64,000 nucleotides of DNA from Nocardiopsis kunsanensis DSM 44524 (GTDB lineage Bacteria; Actinomycetota; Actinomycetes; Streptosporangiales; Streptosporangiaceae): NCBI RefSeq assembly GCF_000340965.1, contig NZ_ANAY01000023.1:34395-98394 (forward strand), in the 5' to 3' direction. The position numbers and the translations under genes are program-made. Shown piece by piece: positions 1 to 8,484 of the stretch (positions are counted from its first letter, which is position 1; the number at the start of each line of letters is the position of its first letter). The notes beneath the pieces are model-generated. The model saw only the letters and a program-made list of their open reading frames with translations, did no database searches and was not told the origin of the DNA.

Positions 1-1
1 G

Positions 2-37
2 ATCATGCGCGACGTGATCGTGGCCCGTAAGCCCTGA
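2..37 (+). CDS. C-terminal end of an unidentified protein (partial)
   Basis: Twelve codons are open from the left edge to a TGA at 35-37, ending V-I-V-A-R-K-P. Third positions are almost all G or C, as in the real genes of this window, which is the only support. The product cannot be named. A 6-bp hairpin (TGTGCC, loop, GGCACA at 51-67) follows and could end the transcript. Confidence 0.35.
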   Translation: MMRDVIVARKP

Positions 38-100
38 CCGGCGAGCACCCTGTGCCGTCGGGGCACACTGCGGACCACAGAGGATCGGGCCGGGACACTC

Positions 101-1099
101 TCAAGGTCGGTGTGTTCCCGACCGGGCCTGGACGAGCATGCCGGTGGGGGAGAAGACGTTGGTGAGGTGGCCCAGTGCTTCGTCCCGGTCGTCCTCGGTG
201 CTCGAAGGGGCGAGGACGATCGTGGCGAGTTCGGAGGTGTCCTCCAGCAACCGCAGCCCTCGGTAGTAGACGAGCAGATCGGCGTCGACCGCGTGTGTGC
301 CGTAGCTCTCCATGAACCAGCGCTGCTGCTCGTCGCTCGCGGCCAGGTCGGCCAGTACCCCGCCGCCGAGTACGAACATGAGATCGCGTTCGGGCGGGGC
401 GAGCACGGCGTCGTCGAAGTCGAGCAGGGCCAAGCGGCCGCCGTCGGTGAGCACGAGGTTGCCCAGGTGCGGATCGCCGTGGCAAGGGACGTATCGGGGC
501 AGGTCGCCCCGGGAACGCAGCCGCTCCGCGAAGCTGTGCGTGTGCTGATGGACTTCGCGGAGTTCCGCGCGGTGGGGATGCCACAACTCGGCCAGGCGCC
601 GCACCTTCTTCTCGGAGGGAACGGCGTCGAGCTCGGCATCGACCCGCTCGAACTGATCCGCCCACCGGGTCGGATCGAAGGCCTCCCGTGGCAACACCGC
701 GCGCACACCACCCTCGACGGGGAGTGTGTGCAGGTCCGCCAGCAGGTGCCCGAACGCGCGCCATCCCCGCTCGTCCAGAGGTGCGTCGAAGCCGCTGGTG
801 CCGTCGAGCCACTCCGTGACGGACAGGCGTGCGCCGCCGATGTCGGTCCACAGGGACCCGTCGCGTGCGGGAACCGGGGCGGGCGCGCTCCCGGGGCGCG
901 CCGCGGCGAGCGCGGCCGGCAGCACCGTCCCCGCGGGTGAGCCGCCGGTGCTCCACTTGACCGCGAACCGCCGTCCCCGGGCGTCGACCGCCTTCCACAG
1001 GGTGGCTGCCAGGTCGGCGCCGCCGTCGACCGGTGCGAGCTCGAGCCCTTCCAACGCGTAATGCTCGCCGACCACCCGGCCGACCTGAGTCGGGTCCAT
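101..1099 (-). CDS. Aminoglycoside phosphotransferase (APH) family kinase
   Basis: A 332-residue small-molecule kinase of the APH/choline kinase superfamily, expected to move the ATP gamma-phosphate onto a hydroxyl of an aminoglycoside-like or other small substrate in the cytoplasm. The catalytic loop HGDPHLGN is at residues 207-214 and the metal-binding LLDFDD motif at 225-230; a conserved lysine lies in the N-lobe near residue 49. The overall pattern recalls APH(9)/spectinomycin-kinase-like proteins, but many family members have no resistance role, so the substrate is unknown. The ATG at 1099 was chosen over longer frames because GAGAGGGAC lies just upstream and the extra N-terminal residues are arginine/proline-rich and look noncoding. 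Confidence 0.8.
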   Translation of the reverse strand: MDPTQVGRVVGEHYALEGLELAPVDGGADLAATLWKAVDARGRRFAVKWSTGGSPAGTVLPAALAAARPGSAPAPVPARDGSLWTDIGGARLSVTEWLDGTSGFDAPLDERGWRAFGHLLADLHTLPVEGGVRAVLPREAFDPTRWADQFERVDAELDAVPSEKKVRRLAELWHPHRAELREVHQHTHSFAERLRSRGDLPRYVPCHGDPHLGNLVLTDGGRLALLDFDDAVLAPPERDLMFVLGGGVLADLAASDEQQRWFMESYGTHAVDADLLVYYRGLRLLEDTSELATIVLAPSSTEDDRDEALGHLTNVFSPTGMLVQARSGTHRP

Positions 1100-1458
1100 C
1101 GGACCGTCCCTCTCGTGTTCGGTTCGGGCGCCCTCGACCGCCCCCGCGGGCAGGCTCGCACATCCGTCAGGTGCGGCCCCGGGCATCGTAAGGGCCGGGG
1201 GAGGATCCAGCCCGAAAACACTCTCATGCGGCGACCGCGGCCAAGCGCGGTACCGGCGTGTTCGACGCCCTGGTCCGCCTGGCCGAGGGCGAGTGCTGGA
1301 GGCCCGGAACCGCTGGAGCCTTCCCCGGAACACCTGAACAGTGACCTGGCAGCAGCGAGCTCACGGACGACAACCTGTCGTTGAAGACCGGGGCCCGGCA
1401 CAAGGATCGAACATGTGATTGGGATACTGTGCCTCGCCCCGGCCCTGAGGAGGACATC
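1100..1458. other. Divergent intergenic region between the APH kinase and the flavoprotein
   Basis: This 359-bp stretch separates two divergent genes and should hold both promoters. No gene with convincing codon use is seen. A possible -10 (GATACT at 1423-1428) lies about 30 bases before the TTG start at 1459, but no good -35 accompanies it. Confidence 0.4.
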
Positions 1459-2529
1459 TTGGACACGCCTGCGCACATCGTCGACGTCGTCGTCATCGGC
1501 GGCGGCCCGGCGGGGCTGGCGGCCGGGTACTTCCTCCGTCGGGCAGGGGCGGACTGCGTCATCCTCGACGGGCAAGGGGACCCGGGCGGGTTCTGGAACG
1601 AGTACTGGAACGAGTACTGGAACTCCCTGCGGCTGCTCTCCTCGGCCGAGCACAGCTCCCTGCCGGGCTGGCCGATGCCGAAGGAACCGGGACAGAGCCA
1701 CCCCTCGGCACGGCACGTCGCCGACTACCTGACCGAGTACGAGCGCCGCCACGACCTGCCCGTGCGCCGCCCGGTGACCGTGAGCGAGGTGCGCCGCGCC
1801 GACGGGGTGCTGGAAGTGGTCGGTTCCACGGGGACCTGGCGGGCCCGGCACGTGGTCAGCGCGACCGGAACCTGGCGGCGTCCCCACACACCCGACCACC
1901 CCGGCCGGGAGCTCTTCGAAGGCAGGCAGCTGCACACGGTGGACTACCGCACCCCGGAGGAGTTCGCCGGGCAGCGGGTGGTGGTCGTGGGCGGCAGCAA
2001 CTCCGCGGCGCAGCTCCTGGCCGAGATCTCCGAGGTCGCGCACACCACGTGGGTCACCCGGCGCCCTCCCCGCTTCATGACCGACGACGTGTACGACCGC
2101 GCGCTGTGCGACACGGCCGTCGGCCGCGTCCAGGGCGGGGGAACGGATCGCAACAGCGGCTCCCTGGACGGCATCGTCATGGTGCCGAGTGTGCGCCGAG
2201 CGCGGGACCGGGGCGCGCTCGAGGCGCGGCCGATGTTCGAGCGGCTCACCCGAACAGGCGTGGCCTGGTCCGACGGGGGCGAGTGGGCGGCCGACGCGGT
2301 CCTGTGGTGCACGGGTTTCCGCCCGACCCTGGACCATCTGGCCCCGCTGGAGCTGTTCGACCCCGACGGCCGGATCCCTCTCGACGGGAACCGCTGCCTC
2401 GAGGAGCCGTCCCTGCACCTGCTCGGCTACGGCGACTGGACCGGGGCCGCCTCCGACACGCTGCTCGGCGCCGGCCACACCGCCGAGGCCGCCGTCGACC
2501 GGATCGTCGAGGACCTGAAGACAGGTTGA
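1459..2529 (+). CDS. ArsO-like flavin-containing monooxygenase, copy 1
   Basis: A 356-residue FAD/NAD(P)-dependent oxidoreductase of the single-component flavin monooxygenase type. The FAD site GGGPAGLA is at residues 14-21, the NADPH site VVGGSNSAA at about 176-184, and a CTGFRP motif lies near the C-terminus. The arrangement resembles proteins annotated ArsO, found in some arsenic islands, but no arsenic genes are nearby and the substrate is open. The TTG at 1459 is chosen because GAGGAGG lies 5 bases upstream and the protein then begins just before the FAD fold, with the same length (356) as its paralogue at 16722-17792. A 12-bp tandem duplication repeats the tetrapeptide WNEY around residues 47-54, which the paralogue lacks. 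Confidence 0.8.
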   Translation: MDTPAHIVDVVVIGGGPAGLAAGYFLRRAGADCVILDGQGDPGGFWNEYWNEYWNSLRLLSSAEHSSLPGWPMPKEPGQSHPSARHVADYLTEYERRHDLPVRRPVTVSEVRRADGVLEVVGSTGTWRARHVVSATGTWRRPHTPDHPGRELFEGRQLHTVDYRTPEEFAGQRVVVVGGSNSAAQLLAEISEVAHTTWVTRRPPRFMTDDVYDRALCDTAVGRVQGGGTDRNSGSLDGIVMVPSVRRARDRGALEARPMFERLTRTGVAWSDGGEWAADAVLWCTGFRPTLDHLAPLELFDPDGRIPLDGNRCLEEPSLHLLGYGDWTGAASDTLLGAGHTAEAAVDRIVEDLKTG

Positions 2530-2864
2530 CGGGCCGGTCCTTCGCGCAGGCCAGGGCGATGCCGGGAGCCGCGCGGTTCGAGCCTCGGGGACAGGCGCAC
2601 GGCACCGGTCCGCCGGTCCCGGACCAGATGGGAGAAGGCGGTCTTCGTCGGCCTGCTGCTCTGCTCCAGCCGTTCGATCCCGGCTTGCAGCTCTTGGGTG
2701 CTGTCGCCGCTGAGCAGCACCATCTGCTTGGTGTGGGCCGCCCAGTACTGTCCGGTGGTGTTGCCGTGCCAGATCGTCCATCCCCGGCGCCGGTACACGG
2801 CCCGCAGACGGTTCAGCTGTGGATCGGTAGGCGCTCCCGGGGTCGCCGGCGTCATCGTGCTCAT
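2427..2864 (-). CDS. Hypothetical protein at the end of the ATPase operon
   Basis: A 145-codon frame whose ATG at 2864 overlaps the stop of the preceding gene by 4 bases (ATGA). The first 80 residues look like a small folded domain (YRRRGWTIWHG, QYWAAHTKQM); the rest is low-complexity and overlaps the convergent flavoprotein by about 100 bp, so the true end may reflect a lost stop codon. I do not recognise a family. The position in an ATGA-coupled run of three genes suggests co-translation with the anti-sigma-like ATPase. Confidence 0.55.
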   Translation of the reverse strand: MSTMTPATPGAPTDPQLNRLRAVYRRRGWTIWHGNTTGQYWAAHTKQMVLLSGDSTQELQAGIERLEQSSRPTKTAFSHLVRDRRTGAVRLSPRLEPRGSRHRPGLREGPARQPVFRSSTIRSTAASAVWPAPSSVSEAAPVQSP

Positions 2865-3085
2865 GCCTGGTCACCTCCCAGGGTCTCCAACGCCTGCCGG
2901 AGTTGCTCGGCGCAGCCCCGCACGATCAGCTCGGGCCGGCCGTCGCCGTTACGGGTGCAGGTCGCCACGAAGCTCGGTAGGCACCGCTCGTTGCGCAGCT
3001 CGAAGATGAGGAAGTCGGGGAAGTCCTCGCGCAGCCGCAGGACGGTCGCGCTGGGCCTGAGGTGGTAGCCCTCCACGGTGGTCAC
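2861..3085 (-). CDS. Small hypothetical protein, 74 aa
   Basis: A GTG-started frame overlapping the ATPase stop (GTGA at 3082-3085) and the next gene start (ATGA). It has a mixed hydrophobic pattern (DFPDFLIFELRNERCLPSF) compatible with a compact domain, no membrane segment and no known motif. The double 4-base overlaps are the main evidence that it is translated as the middle gene of the operon. Longer upstream starts in this frame run antisense-like through the ATPase gene and were rejected. Confidence 0.6.
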   Translation of the reverse strand: MTTVEGYHLRPSATVLRLREDFPDFLIFELRNERCLPSFVATCTRNGDGRPELIVRGCAEQLRQALETLGGDQA

Positions 3086-3576
3086 CGTCCCTTCCTCTGG
3101 AGCGGAACCACCGGTGCGACGGGTTCCGGGGTGCCCCAGCGCAGCTCGAAGAACATGCCCGGCCCCAGGATCGAGCGGAAGCGTCCCCAGCAGTCGGCGA
3201 GTGCGTTCACCAGAACGAGGCCGCGCCCACTCTCGGCCAGGGTGTCGGGGGTGACGGTCCGCAGGACCGGGCGCCTGGCGTGGGCGTCGCGGACTTCCAC
3301 ACGCACCCGGCAGTGGAAGAAGTGCGCACCCACGTAGAAGTCCCCGGGAACCGCAGTTCGGTCCGGGGCGTGCTCGACGCTGTTGCTCGCCAGCTCCGAG
3401 AGCAGGAGCAGCGCGGTATCGGCGGTCTCCTGCGGAGTGCCCTCCACACACAGGGCGCGGTCGAGCCAGTCCCGAGCCTCCTTGACGCTCTCGGGCCGAC
3501 CGATGAACCGGGGAGAGCGGCGGCGCAGGGGCAGCAGCCGACGCGGTCCGGGGACGGAAACGGTACGTTTGACCAT
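3082..3576 (-). CDS. Anti-sigma-factor-type ATP-binding protein (HATPase_c_2)
   Basis: A 164-residue GHKL ATPase of the RsbW/SpoIIAB-like family common in actinomycetes. The N box SELASNSVEHA is at residues 60-70, the G1-type VRDAHARRP near 95-103 and the glycine-rich ESGRGL at 115-120. Such proteins bind partner regulators or phosphorylate anti-anti-sigma factors. It heads a leftward run of three overlapping genes and is divergent from an XRE-DUF397 pair at 3817-4811. This arrangement is the conserved actinomycete cluster related to the abaA and whiJ loci that tune development and secondary metabolism in Streptomyces; the role here is inferred from that parallel. Confidence 0.8.
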   Translation of the reverse strand: MVKRTVSVPGPRRLLPLRRRSPRFIGRPESVKEARDWLDRALCVEGTPQETADTALLLLSELASNSVEHAPDRTAVPGDFYVGAHFFHCRVRVEVRDAHARRPVLRTVTPDTLAESGRGLVLVNALADCWGRFRSILGPGMFFELRWGTPEPVAPVVPLQRKGR

Positions 3577-3816
3577 GAGTCCTCACCTGGTGCTTTCAGG
3601 TAGTGGGCCAAGGCCCTGTCCAGGTGTGCCCGCACCCGGACAGGGCCGCTTTGTGTGTCGGGGATCGAAAACCAGGACGATGATCCGGGGCCCTGATTCA
3701 TCTGAGAAAAACTCTTCCACCCTGGACGAGCTTCGGTCTATATTCATCGCTAAGAACGGTCGTGCTCGTATGTCAGGCGATCCGAGCTGATAAATCGGCG
3801 ATACTGGTGGTGGGAC

Positions 3817-4623
3817 GTGGGATCAGTCGATCCAACCCGGGAGCGATTCGGAAAGTTGCTCAAGAAAACCCGTGCTCAAGCAGGTCTGACACAACAGGAC
3901 CTGGCGAAGGCGGCTGTGATCGCGCAAAGCACTATCAGCGACCTGGAGAGAGGCAGGAAAGGGACACGACGGGAGCAAGTCGAGCGAATCGACAATGCTC
4001 TTATCGCTCATGGGGTTCTGCTCAATGCCTGGGACGCTGCGTTCTCCCCGACGGGCATGATCGGATACTTTCGAGAAGTCGCAGAGGACGAACAGGTGGC
4101 TCTGGAGATCCGCGAGTACGCCTTGGGGCTGGTTCCCGGGCTGGTGCAGGTCGAGGCGTACGCCCGCTCGATCAGCGAACTCGCTTCCCCCTATGCAGAG
4201 CCGGGGCAGATCGATCAGATCGTCCAGGCACGCCTGTATCGGCAGCAGATCCTGGACCGTGAGCACCCGCCCGTGCTCATCGTGCTGTTGGATGAGTCGG
4301 TTCTTCTGCGCCGATTCGCCAACCCCGAAGTGATGCCTGCCCAAATCAGCCATCTGCTGAAGCTGAGCCATCGCCCGCGCATCACCATCCAGATCATCCC
4401 CGAGGACACCGAGGACCACGTGGGTCTGAGCGGGTCCTTTAGGCTGAGTACTGCCCCTGACAGCAACCCCTTCGCCTACGTTGAGGGCCAGAAGACGGGC
4501 ATGACCCTCAAGGAACCCGAGATCGTGGCAAGCTACGAGCGCACTTTCGCGGACCTGCGCAGCTGTGCTCTGCCGGTCCGCGCGTCGCGGTCGCGGATGG
4601 AAGAGATGCGAGGCAGCACATGA
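3817..4623 (+). CDS. XRE-family regulator with DUF5753 (Scr1/WhiJ-like)
   Basis: A 268-residue DNA-binding protein. Residues about 10-65 form an XRE helix-turn-helix (LTQQDLAKAAVIAQSTISDLE) and the rest matches the DUF5753 domain typical of Scr1/WhiJ-type regulators (EYALGLVPGLVQVEAYA; later IQIIPEDTEDHVGLSGSF). It starts with GTG at 3817 and its stop overlaps the ATG of the DUF397 gene by 4 bases. The family works with its DUF397 partner to control neighbouring genes; a likely target is the divergent ATPase operon. TATATT at 3739-3744 is a good -10 upstream, but the -35 is poor. AT content is a little higher than in neighbouring chromosomal genes. Confidence 0.85.
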   Translation: MGSVDPTRERFGKLLKKTRAQAGLTQQDLAKAAVIAQSTISDLERGRKGTRREQVERIDNALIAHGVLLNAWDAAFSPTGMIGYFREVAEDEQVALEIREYALGLVPGLVQVEAYARSISELASPYAEPGQIDQIVQARLYRQQILDREHPPVLIVLLDESVLLRRFANPEVMPAQISHLLKLSHRPRITIQIIPEDTEDHVGLSGSFRLSTAPDSNPFAYVEGQKTGMTLKEPEIVASYERTFADLRSCALPVRASRSRMEEMRGST

Positions 4624-4811
4624 TCACCGACGGTTGGAAGAAGTCCAGCTACAGCAACGGTGAGGGAGGCAACTGTGTGGAAGCGTGCGCCGCGGGCGAT
4701 ATCGCCGGTCTCCGTGTTCAGATGCGCGACACGCAATACCCCGGTTCGGGACAACTGGAGGTGTCCTCCGAAGAGTGGATGAAGCTCCTGGCCGCTGCGA
4801 GCCACACGTAG
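4620..4811 (+). CDS. DUF397 family protein
   Basis: A 63-residue protein with the DUF397 signature: W-KKSSYSN near the N-terminus, GNCVE (residues 18-22), V-MRDT in the middle and a C-terminal W-KLL. Proteins of this family are the small partners of Scr1/WhiJ-like XRE regulators. Its ATG overlaps the XRE stop, so the two are translationally coupled. No catalytic residues are expected; the role is probably to modulate the XRE protein. Confidence 0.85.
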   Translation: MITDGWKKSSYSNGEGGNCVEACAAGDIAGLRVQMRDTQYPGSGQLEVSSEEWMKLLAAASHT

Positions 4812-4859
4812 CGATACCGTCCTCAGAATCTTCCCCCTCAAGGACTGTCCGGGACGTGA

Positions 4860-4893
4860 GCCCGACTGCACCGTCACGATGCACGGCTCGGGC
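4860..4893 (+). terminator. Possible hairpin after the DUF397 gene
   Basis: GCCCGA and TCGGGC pair across a loop that also contains two TGCA segments. There is no T-run, so it is a weak terminator candidate. Confidence 0.3.
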
Positions 4894-5251
4894 AGCGCAT
4901 CATCCCCTGGAAAAAACTAAGGCCTCGCGCACTTCCCGGCGGGGCCGCCTCGTGGGCCTGCCGAGGTCCGATGCGGTTCGCCGTGCAGGGGCGTAACGAG
5001 GATGTGTGCAACCTCGCGGGCGAGAACGTGCTGTGGCGCGTCTTTCTATGGCTTTGACGGCCAAGGCTTCAGACGCAGAGTTCCCGGGAAGCTCGTTGAC
5101 TGCGCCCGATCGCAGCGGTGGGGTAGGACCGTCCTGACAGCCTCGAAGCCGGGGCCGGCCGGAGGGTTGCGGAACGAGCTCCTCGACGAGGTGGGGCGTC
5201 GGCGAAGCCGTGGAGCGCACGCGGAGCGCACCCGGGCCCCGGACACACGAG
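4894..5251. other. Gene-poor chromosomal flank left of element 1
   Basis: About 360 bp without a convincing gene. Several frames are open but have no ribosome site, no family resemblance and codon use unlike nearby genes. Before integration of element 1 this sequence lay directly downstream of tRNA-Lys. Confidence 0.45.
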
Positions 5252-5295
5252 AACCCCAGGTCTGAGCGGCTAAAAACGCGCTCTGGCCTGGGGTT
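5252..5295 (-). terminator. Displaced transcription terminator of tRNA-Lys
   Basis: AACCCCAGG (5252-5260) pairs perfectly with CCTGGGGTT (5287-5295), with an inner GAGCG/CGCTC stem. It sits 5 bases beyond the 3' half-tRNA copy, where the terminator of an unoccupied tRNA-Lys gene would be; integration has moved it 11 kb from the intact gene. Confidence 0.5.
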
Positions 5296-5300
5296 TTCCC

Positions 5301-5348
5301 TGGTAGGGCCCCGGGGGATCGAACCCCGAACCCGCGGATTAAAAGTCC
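5301..5348. repeat. Attachment site at the left end of element 1
   Basis: This is a 48-bp copy of the last 48 bases of tRNA-Lys, from the anticodon stem through the encoded CCA. It is identical to 16536-16583; the sequences diverge at the bases immediately outside. It is a half tRNA and cannot be a functional tRNA gene. Confidence 0.9.
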
Positions 5349-5473
5349 CTGGGAAGACGTGCCGGGGGATGACGGATGATTCCGCCCTCTGTCGCTCTAG
5401 CTGATCAGCGCCGTATCCGGCGTGATGCTCCGTGTCGTTCTCCCCCGACTCGACCGGGCGTGTTCGGTCCGTC

Positions 5474-5494
5474 CGGGCTCCCCCCGGGCTCCCA
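5474..5494. promoter_or_regulatory. Candidate integrase arm site, left end of element 1
   Basis: Two direct copies of CGGGCTCCC begin 11 bases apart, followed by A. The same 21-base arrangement, differing only in the two spacer bases, is at 16458-16478 inside the right end. In the excised circle the two would flank the attachment core in the same orientation, as arm-type sites of tyrosine integrases do. Confidence 0.5.
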
Positions 5495-5596
5495 CAGAAC
5501 AACCCACACCAGCCGTGAGCAAGAGCGGCCCCGCACCGGTGATTCCAGCACCGGCCGGGGCCTGAACACCCACCTGAACCAGCCAGGAAGGCATCT

Positions 5597-6469
5597 GTGA
5601 ACAACGCTACCCCGGCCACCACCGTGCCGCTGTCCATCACCCCCGGCGTACTCCCCACCGGCGACGTCCTGCGCACCTACGACATCCCCGTCACCGACGA
5701 CTACACGCACCACCTGGTCGTGGTCGCCCACGACGTCACCCTCGACCGTGTCGTCGAGATCTCCGAGCACTTGAACGGCCCCGTGCGTTCCCTGCTGCTC
5801 GACGCCCTCGACGGCGACCAGCCGGCCGACCTCGGTCGTCTGGTCGCTGCCGGGTGGGCGCCCGTCGCGCTGCTGCTCGTTGCCGAACTGGTGGTGCGTG
5901 CACGGCAGAACGGACCGTGGTGGATTGCCGCGCTCCGGTGGGCGGGTACGGGCGTGGTCGCCGCGGTCGCTGCGATCGTCTCGTATGGGCACATGCGGGA
6001 CCTGTTGCTGTCCTACGGGGAGACCGCGCTGGTCGCCCACCTGTTGCCGCTGTCAGTTGACGGCCTGTTGCTGGTCGCCTCCCTGGCGCTCGCGTCCCCC
6101 GACGACACGCAGCAGCGGCACGAGGACGTCGAGGAGGTTGTCGAGGAGGGGCTCGACGACACGCACGCGCGGCACGACCACGTCGAGGAGACGGCCGAGG
6201 AGGAGCCCGACGGTGCGCGCGCGGCTCCTGCCCTTGCCGCTCCTGTGCCGGTGCTTGCCGCACGCAACACACACGAGGCGGTGACCGTGCCGGTCGGCGA
6301 CAACCACGACCACGACGGCGAGGAGACCGACGAACGCGCCCGAGCGCGGAACACCTACCGTGCCGCCCTCGCCGAAGGCGTGGCGCTCAACGGCAAGGCG
6401 CTTGCCGCACGGTACGGGCGGTCCGCATCGTGGGGCCGAACCCGCATCCGAGAGTGCCGCACGATGTAG
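5597..6469 (+). CDS. DUF2637 membrane protein (spread/plasmid type)
   Basis: A 290-residue protein with a GTG start preceded by AGGAAGG. Three hydrophobic segments at about residues 85-165 (WAPVALLLVAELVV; VVAAVAAIVSYGHM; LLPLSVDGLLLVASLAL) match the DUF2637 domain found on actinomycete plasmids, AICEs and phages, often compared with Spd spread proteins. A long acidic, alanine-rich linker follows, and the C-terminus (ALAARYGRSASWGRTRIRE) looks like a short helix-turn-helix, so it may link the membrane to DNA. It is the first gene inside the left end and is followed by a strong hairpin at 6480-6512. Confidence 0.75.
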   Translation: MNNATPATTVPLSITPGVLPTGDVLRTYDIPVTDDYTHHLVVVAHDVTLDRVVEISEHLNGPVRSLLLDALDGDQPADLGRLVAAGWAPVALLLVAELVVRARQNGPWWIAALRWAGTGVVAAVAAIVSYGHMRDLLLSYGETALVAHLLPLSVDGLLLVASLALASPDDTQQRHEDVEEVVEEGLDDTHARHDHVEETAEEEPDGARAAPALAAPVPVLAARNTHEAVTVPVGDNHDHDGEETDERARARNTYRAALAEGVALNGKALAARYGRSASWGRTRIRECRTM

Positions 6470-6479
6470 AGCGCACAAC

Positions 6480-6512
6480 AGGGCCGGTCCCCACCACGGG
6501 GCCGGCCCTTTC
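6480..6512 (+). terminator. Rho-independent terminator after the DUF2637 gene
   Basis: AGGGCCGG pairs with CCGGCCCT, extended inward by TCCCC/GGGG, and is followed by TTTCT. Confidence 0.7.
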
Positions 6513-6613
6513 TGCTGTCCGGGCCTGTGGTCGGTGCGGTCGACCTCCTGACATGGCGAAGGCCCCGCCCTACTCTGAGAAGCGCGACCAACCCAGAGAA
6601 GACGAGGCCCGAT

Positions 6614-7855
6614 ATGCCACAGCCTACCCCCGACCCCGCCGACGCAGCCCTCACCTTCGGGCAGCGGTTGAAGATCCAACGCACCCGGCGCGGCATGACC
6701 CGTGAGGTCCTGTCCGGCCTGGTGGGCAAGTCCGCTTCGTGGGTGAAGGCAGTAGAGACCGGCCGTCTCCAAACACCGAAGCTGGCGATCCTCCTTCGGC
6801 TCGCAGAGGCGTTGCGGGTGCGCGACCTCTCCCAGCTCACCGGCGACCAGTCCATGCCCATCAACCTGTTCACCGGCCCCGGGCATCCCCGGTTGCCCCA
6901 AGTCCGAGCGGCTATCAACGCGCTGCCCGCCCTGTCCCCACGTGAGGCGCCACCCGTCGCCCACCTGCGTGCACGACTCGACCAAGCATGGGCGGCGCGC
7001 CACTCCTCCCCCCACCATCGGGAGGTCCTGGGACAGCTGTTGCCCGCGTTGATCGAGGATGCCCAGCTTGCCGCCCACCAGGCCGACGACCGCACCACCC
7101 GGCGCGCGGCCCAAGCACTCCTCGCCGAGGTGTACGCGCTCTCTCAGTTCTTCATCGCCTACCAACCCGCACAGGATCTCCTGTGGCGTGTCGCAGAGCG
7201 CGGCATGGTCGCCGCCCACGATTCCGGCGACATGCACGCCATCGGTGTTGCCTCCTGGTTGATGTCGCAGGCACACCGTGATGCCGGCGACTGGGACGCG
7301 GCCGAGGTGGTGACCGTGCGCACCCTGGAACTCCTCGACCAGCACACCGACGGCGCCCCTGTGAACGTTGCAGCGATCCGTGGCGCTCTGCTGTTCGAGG
7401 ACGGCTACACGGCCGCGCGGCGCGGCGAGATCGGCGCGGCATGGGGTCGGTGGGACACGGCAAACACGGTTGCCGCGCAGCTGCCCGGCGACTACTTCCA
7501 CCCGGTCACGTCGTTCTCCCAGGCGGTCATGGGCGCGCACGCCGTCACGATCGCTGTGGAGCTGCGTGCTGGTGGCGAGTCGGTGCGGCAAGCCTCCCGT
7601 GCCGTTGCGGCACGAATCCCGTCGCGTCCACGTCGGGCGCGGCACGAGATCGAGCAGGCGCGCGCCTACTACCTCGACGCTCAGCCCGAAGCGGCGTTGT
7701 CGGTGTTGGAAGCCGCGCACGAAGCGGCGCCGGAGACCATCCGGTTCAACGGGTACGCGCGGCGGATCGTCCTGGAAGAGCTGGATGAGCGCGATGGGCG
7801 TAGGCAGCGGCGCGCCTCTGAGTTGGCGGACCGGTTGGGGTTGTTGACCGCCTGA
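6614..7855 (+). CDS. XRE-family regulator with TPR-like C-terminal region
   Basis: A 413-residue regulator. An XRE helix-turn-helix occupies about residues 15-70 (QRLKIQRTRRGMTREVLSGL, then SWVKAVETGR). The remaining 340 residues are alanine-rich amphipathic helices of the TPR-like type, as in many Streptomyces regulators that sense peptides or partner proteins. The ATG at 6614 is chosen because GACGAGG precedes it and the HTH then lies near the N-terminus. A 5/6 match to a -35 (CTGACA, 6548-6553) lies upstream. Its ligand is unknown; by position it may control the left genes of element 1. Confidence 0.8.
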   Translation: MPQPTPDPADAALTFGQRLKIQRTRRGMTREVLSGLVGKSASWVKAVETGRLQTPKLAILLRLAEALRVRDLSQLTGDQSMPINLFTGPGHPRLPQVRAAINALPALSPREAPPVAHLRARLDQAWAARHSSPHHREVLGQLLPALIEDAQLAAHQADDRTTRRAAQALLAEVYALSQFFIAYQPAQDLLWRVAERGMVAAHDSGDMHAIGVASWLMSQAHRDAGDWDAAEVVTVRTLELLDQHTDGAPVNVAAIRGALLFEDGYTAARRGEIGAAWGRWDTANTVAAQLPGDYFHPVTSFSQAVMGAHAVTIAVELRAGGESVRQASRAVAARIPSRPRRARHEIEQARAYYLDAQPEAALSVLEAAHEAAPETIRFNGYARRIVLEELDERDGRRQRRASELADRLGLLTA

Positions 7856-7858
7856 CAT

Positions 7859-7883
7859 GGAGGGGGCACATTTTGTGCCCTCC
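7859..7883 (+). terminator. Hairpin after the XRE/TPR gene
   Basis: GGAGG..GCACA pairs with TGTGC..CCTCC around a TTT loop, 4 bases after the stop codon. There is no clear T-run after it. Confidence 0.5.
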
Positions 7884-7951
7884 GTTGCGGGTGTGCGCGC
7901 TTAGCTTCGTGTCATCAAACACACGGCTTCCCCCCTTTGAGGTGACCGATG

Positions 7952-8326
7952 ATGACCGACCAGCGCGTGGAAGAACAGGTAGCGCGTCGTGCCCGCCCGT
8001 CCGCAATCGAGGTCATCGCGGCCGACTTTCCGGCATGGCAGACCAGCCGTGAACCCCACGCCGGCCCCTGGTGCGCCACGCGCGGCAACACCCGCCTCAC
8101 CGCTGACACCCCCGCCGGTCTCCTCGTGCGCGTGGAGGAGCAGGAACTCGCCCGACTGCAAGCCGACCACGGCCAGCAGTGGCGCGTGTGGCGCACCCCG
8201 AACTATTGGATGGCGACCGCCCGCGTGCCCGGTGTCGAACCGACGTTGATGGAACCGACGCCGGGCGCGTTGGAAGCGAAGATGCTCGACCCCGGGCCGC
8301 ATATCGCCCCGCCCTACCCCAGGTAG
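7952..8326 (+). CDS. Hypothetical protein of element 1, 124 aa
   Basis: A soluble, tryptophan-containing small protein (AWQTSREPHAGPW; WRVWRTPNYWMATA) resembling unnamed proteins often found near HTH regulators on actinomycete elements. No membrane segment or known motif was found. Of two adjacent ATGs, the second at 7952 is 7 bases from GAGGTG and is preferred; the first at 7949 is only 4 bases away. It is the last rightward gene before a 540-bp structured noncoding region. Confidence 0.65.
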   Translation: MTDQRVEEQVARRARPSAIEVIAADFPAWQTSREPHAGPWCATRGNTRLTADTPAGLLVRVEEQELARLQADHGQQWRVWRTPNYWMATARVPGVEPTLMEPTPGALEAKMLDPGPHIAPPYPR

Positions 8327-8484
8327 GCCAACAGCTCCCGCGCCCCGGGTTCCAGGTACACGTGGGGAAAGTACTGGTCGACACACCCGGGGCGCGAGTT
8401 CACCTGCACGGCGTCCTTCCCCGTGGGGATCATGTTGAGGTCGGCCTCAATATTGGCCTGAGCTGCGGTTTCACCACGCGCACT

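Noticed and set aside
5001..5265. Open frame of 87 codons left of element 1
   Set aside because: No ribosome site, cysteine/arginine-rich composition without family likeness; treated as noncoding flank.
5301..5348. A second tRNA-Lys gene
   Set aside because: It lacks the acceptor 5' strand, D arm and 5' anticodon stem; it is the left attachment repeat of element 1.
4900..5676. 258-codon minus-strand frame crossing the attachment site
   Set aside because: It spans chromosome, attachment core and element, so it could not have existed before integration, and lacks coding character.
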